Shown here: in pieces, positions 6,182-7,713 of the stretch
Layout: every line of letters starts with the position of its first letter
Numbering within the stretch: the first letter of the stretch is position 1
DNA from: Gammaproteobacteria bacterium
GTDB lineage: Bacteria; Pseudomonadota; Gammaproteobacteria; GCF-002020875
Length of the DNA stretch: 7,713 nucleotides
Reading direction: 5' to 3'
Assembly: GCA_018671205.1 (NCBI GenBank)
Contig: JABHIC010000172.1
Coordinates: 1-7,713 of the forward strand
Translations under genes and position numbers: made by a program
Notes under the pieces: generated by a model
Database searches by the model: none
What the model was told of the DNA's origin: nothing
What the model saw: the letters and a program-made list of their open reading frames with translations, nothing else

Positions 6182-7713
6182 TAAATTACCCGCTCATTGC
6201 CCCCATCAATCGGCAGCTGTGCCGCAGTGGTCTTGGCAAACAGCGGACCACACATCTCCGCCGTAAGCTCGGCCACATCGTGGCTGCTCACCTCCACCCC
6301 CAGTACATTCCGGCTCTTATACTCGGCCACACTCATTCCGTAGTGGTCTGCCCGTGCCTGTAGCACCTCCTCCGTCCAGATGCCGGTATCAAACACCGCA
6401 TCCGGGTGGAGTGCATTAAGACGGATGCCATCCGCCCCCCACTCCAGCGCTGCGATACGCATGAGCTGAGTGAGCGCCGCCTTGGAGGCGGAGTAGGCCG
6501 CAGCCCCGGCCCCCGGTGCCGGCACATTCTTTGACCCCATCACCACCACCCGGCCACCGTTGGGGGCCTGCTTGAGTAGTGGATATGATTCACGCAGCAG
6601 TGCCAGATTGCTATCCAGATTGATCCCCAACACCTGCCGCCACTCCTGACTCTCCAGCTCGGCAATCGAGGTTCCGGAGGGGAACATCCCGGCATTGAGT
6701 ACCACCATATCGACCCCTCCAAAGCGGCGTACCGCCTGCTCCAGTGCCTGCTGTTGTCTACTCTCATCCGCAATATTCCCACAGATCCCGAGAAAGGCCG
6801 GGTTATCGTAAAGCTGCTCAATCTGTGGATTAATATCAAACCCTACCACTGCGGCACCCCGCTGCAGAAACGAATCAACGCACGCCTTGCCAATCCCGGA
6901 GGCGGCTCCGGTAATCAGCACCACCTCGCCCTGAAACAGAGGGGCACTGCCCCCCTTCTTCAGCTTGGCCTGCTCCAGATCCCAGTACTCCAGATCGAAA
7001 ATATCAGCCGCCGGTAGCGCCTGCCACCCTCCCAACTGCTCGGCACGCTGGATACAGGTCATGGTCTGCTCATAGAGATCAGAGACGATACTGACCTCTG
7101 CCGGGCTCTTGCCGACGGCACAAAAGCCCAGTTGACGATCCAGCACCACCCGTGGGGCCGGGTCGAGCATACTCTTCTCCTCTGTGGCATTAGGGGCATG
7201 GCTGTTGAAGTAATTTTGGTAGTCAAGCAGATAACCCGCCACGTTGCGCCCCACCATCGGGATCCGTTTGGTGCGTAATACATGGTCTGGAGTGACCGGG
7301 CCACGACGGGCTATCGACTCCAGTTCAGGATGTTGTACAAAATTGAATCCGGCCACACTCTCTGTCATCTCTACCACCATTGGCCGCCCTGCCGCAGCTG
7401 ACAATTCACTCCGCAGGAGTGCCAACGACTCACGCTGTGGCGTCTGCGGGGCCGCAATGGCCTCCTGCTCCACCTCCCACGCCCCCTGCTCCATCAGGCT
7501 CTGCTCTGCCATAGCAACCAGTTCGATCATCCGCTCATAAGAGCGCTCCGCCGAGTCACTAAAGGAAAAGACCCCGTGGTTCAGCAGAATCATGCCGATG
7601 GTCTCCTCTGTTGCCTCACGCTGATAGAGCTCCCCAACGGTACGCGCCAGATCAAACCCCGGCATCACATAGGGGACAATGATCACCCGGTCACCATAGA
7701 GTTCACGGATACG
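6181..7713 (-). CDS. Bifunctional class II aldolase / short-chain dehydrogenase (5' end beyond the window)
   Basis: The frame is open from the right edge through 510 codons to TAA at 6181-6183. A GTG at 7684-7686 is not the start, because coding continues upstream of it (RELYGDRVIIVPY). The first part is the end of a class II aldolase/adducin domain; L-L-N-H-G-V-F-S-F includes the histidine expected as a zinc ligand, and the other ligands should lie outside the window. A linker leads to a complete SDR domain: ITGAASGIG (glycine-rich NAD(P) motif, 6889-6912), N-A-G, the catalytic serine in V-M-G-S-K, and Y-S-A-S-K (6481-6495), with all key residues kept. This is the RhaD-ADH/RhaEW-type fusion, usually about 670-700 residues, which splits a sugar phosphate such as L-rhamnulose-1-phosphate and oxidises the lactaldehyde. 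The true substrate cannot be read here, and no rhamnose genes are in view. The mobile element abuts its stop. Confidence 0.88.
   Translation of the reverse strand, partial: RIRELYGDRVIIVPYVMPGFDLARTVGELYQREATEETIGMILLNHGVFSFSDSAERSYERMIELVAMAEQSLMEQGAWEVEQEAIAAPQTPQRESLALLRSELSAAAGRPMVVEMTESVAGFNFVQHPELESIARRGPVTPDHVLRTKRIPMVGRNVAGYLLDYQNYFNSHAPNATEEKSMLDPAPRVVLDRQLGFCAVGKSPAEVSIVSDLYEQTMTCIQRAEQLGGWQALPAADIFDLEYWDLEQAKLKKGGSAPLFQGEVVLITGAASGIGKACVDSFLQRGAAVVGFDINPQIEQLYDNPAFLGICGNIADESRQQQALEQAVRRFGGVDMVVLNAGMFPSGTSIAELESQEWRQVLGINLDSNLALLRESYPLLKQAPNGGRVVVMGSKNVPAPGAGAAAYSASKAALTQLMRIAALEWGADGIRLNALHPDAVFDTGIWTEEVLQARADHYGMSVAEYKSRNVLGVEVSSHDVAELTAEMCGPLFAKTTAAQLPIDGGNERVI

Noticed and set aside
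5969..6184. 71-codon plus-strand open frame
   Set aside because: It lies almost wholly inside the insertion element, reads through both internal repeat arms and ends in the terminal repeat. No recognisable protein.

Overview
The window reads as a chromosomal segment of a proteobacterium, probably a gammaproteobacterium. I infer this from the protein families (DUF3047, TVP38/DedA-like, MazG-like, bifunctional aldolase/SDR), the short intergenic gaps and the moderate GC. The genus cannot be fixed from sequence alone. No rRNA, tRNA, CRISPR array or complete autonomous transposon is visible.

Layout, left to right. (1) Positions 1-556, minus strand: the N-terminal part of an exported LamG/concanavalin A-like protein. 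It runs off the left edge, and its 3' part is much more AT-rich than its start. (2) Positions 557-1151: about 600 bp with no convincing gene, holding two small hairpins. (3) Positions 1152-1589, minus strand: a MazG-like nucleotide pyrophosphohydrolase that carries the N-terminal segment of a CopG/BrnA-type antitoxin fused in frame at its start. (4) Positions 1661-5584, plus strand: a tight four-gene run with gaps of 2, 15 and 7 bp. It encodes an HdrD/GlpC-like iron-sulfur protein with two CCG domains, a ferredoxin-glutamate-synthase-like FMN protein without a glutaminase domain, a TVP38/TMEM64 membrane protein, and an exported DUF3047 protein. (5) Positions 5670-5921, plus strand: a small putative membrane protein. 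(6) Positions 5922-6181: a 260-bp non-autonomous insertion element with 15-bp perfect terminal inverted repeats and a TAA (or TTAA) target duplication. (7) Positions 6181-7713, minus strand: most of a bifunctional class II aldolase/short-chain dehydrogenase that runs off the right edge.

How the parts work together. The first two genes of the plus-strand run look like one redox module. The HdrD-like subunit has two cubane-cluster motifs and two CCG motifs. Its partner has two more ferredoxin clusters, an FMN barrel and a third cysteine cluster. The two could pass electrons between a thiol/disulfide or quinone-side partner and an FMN site. The substrate is unknown, and no GltD-like NADPH subunit or glutaminase is present. 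The membrane protein and the exported DUF3047 protein are probably co-transcribed with them, but I see no direct biochemical link.

The observations most worth a second look are the antitoxin-MazG fusion, the HdrD-like/ferredoxin-GltS pair, and the insertion element. That element sits precisely at a TTAA in which two convergent genes apparently once overlapped their stop codons; the duplicated target gave each gene its own stop.
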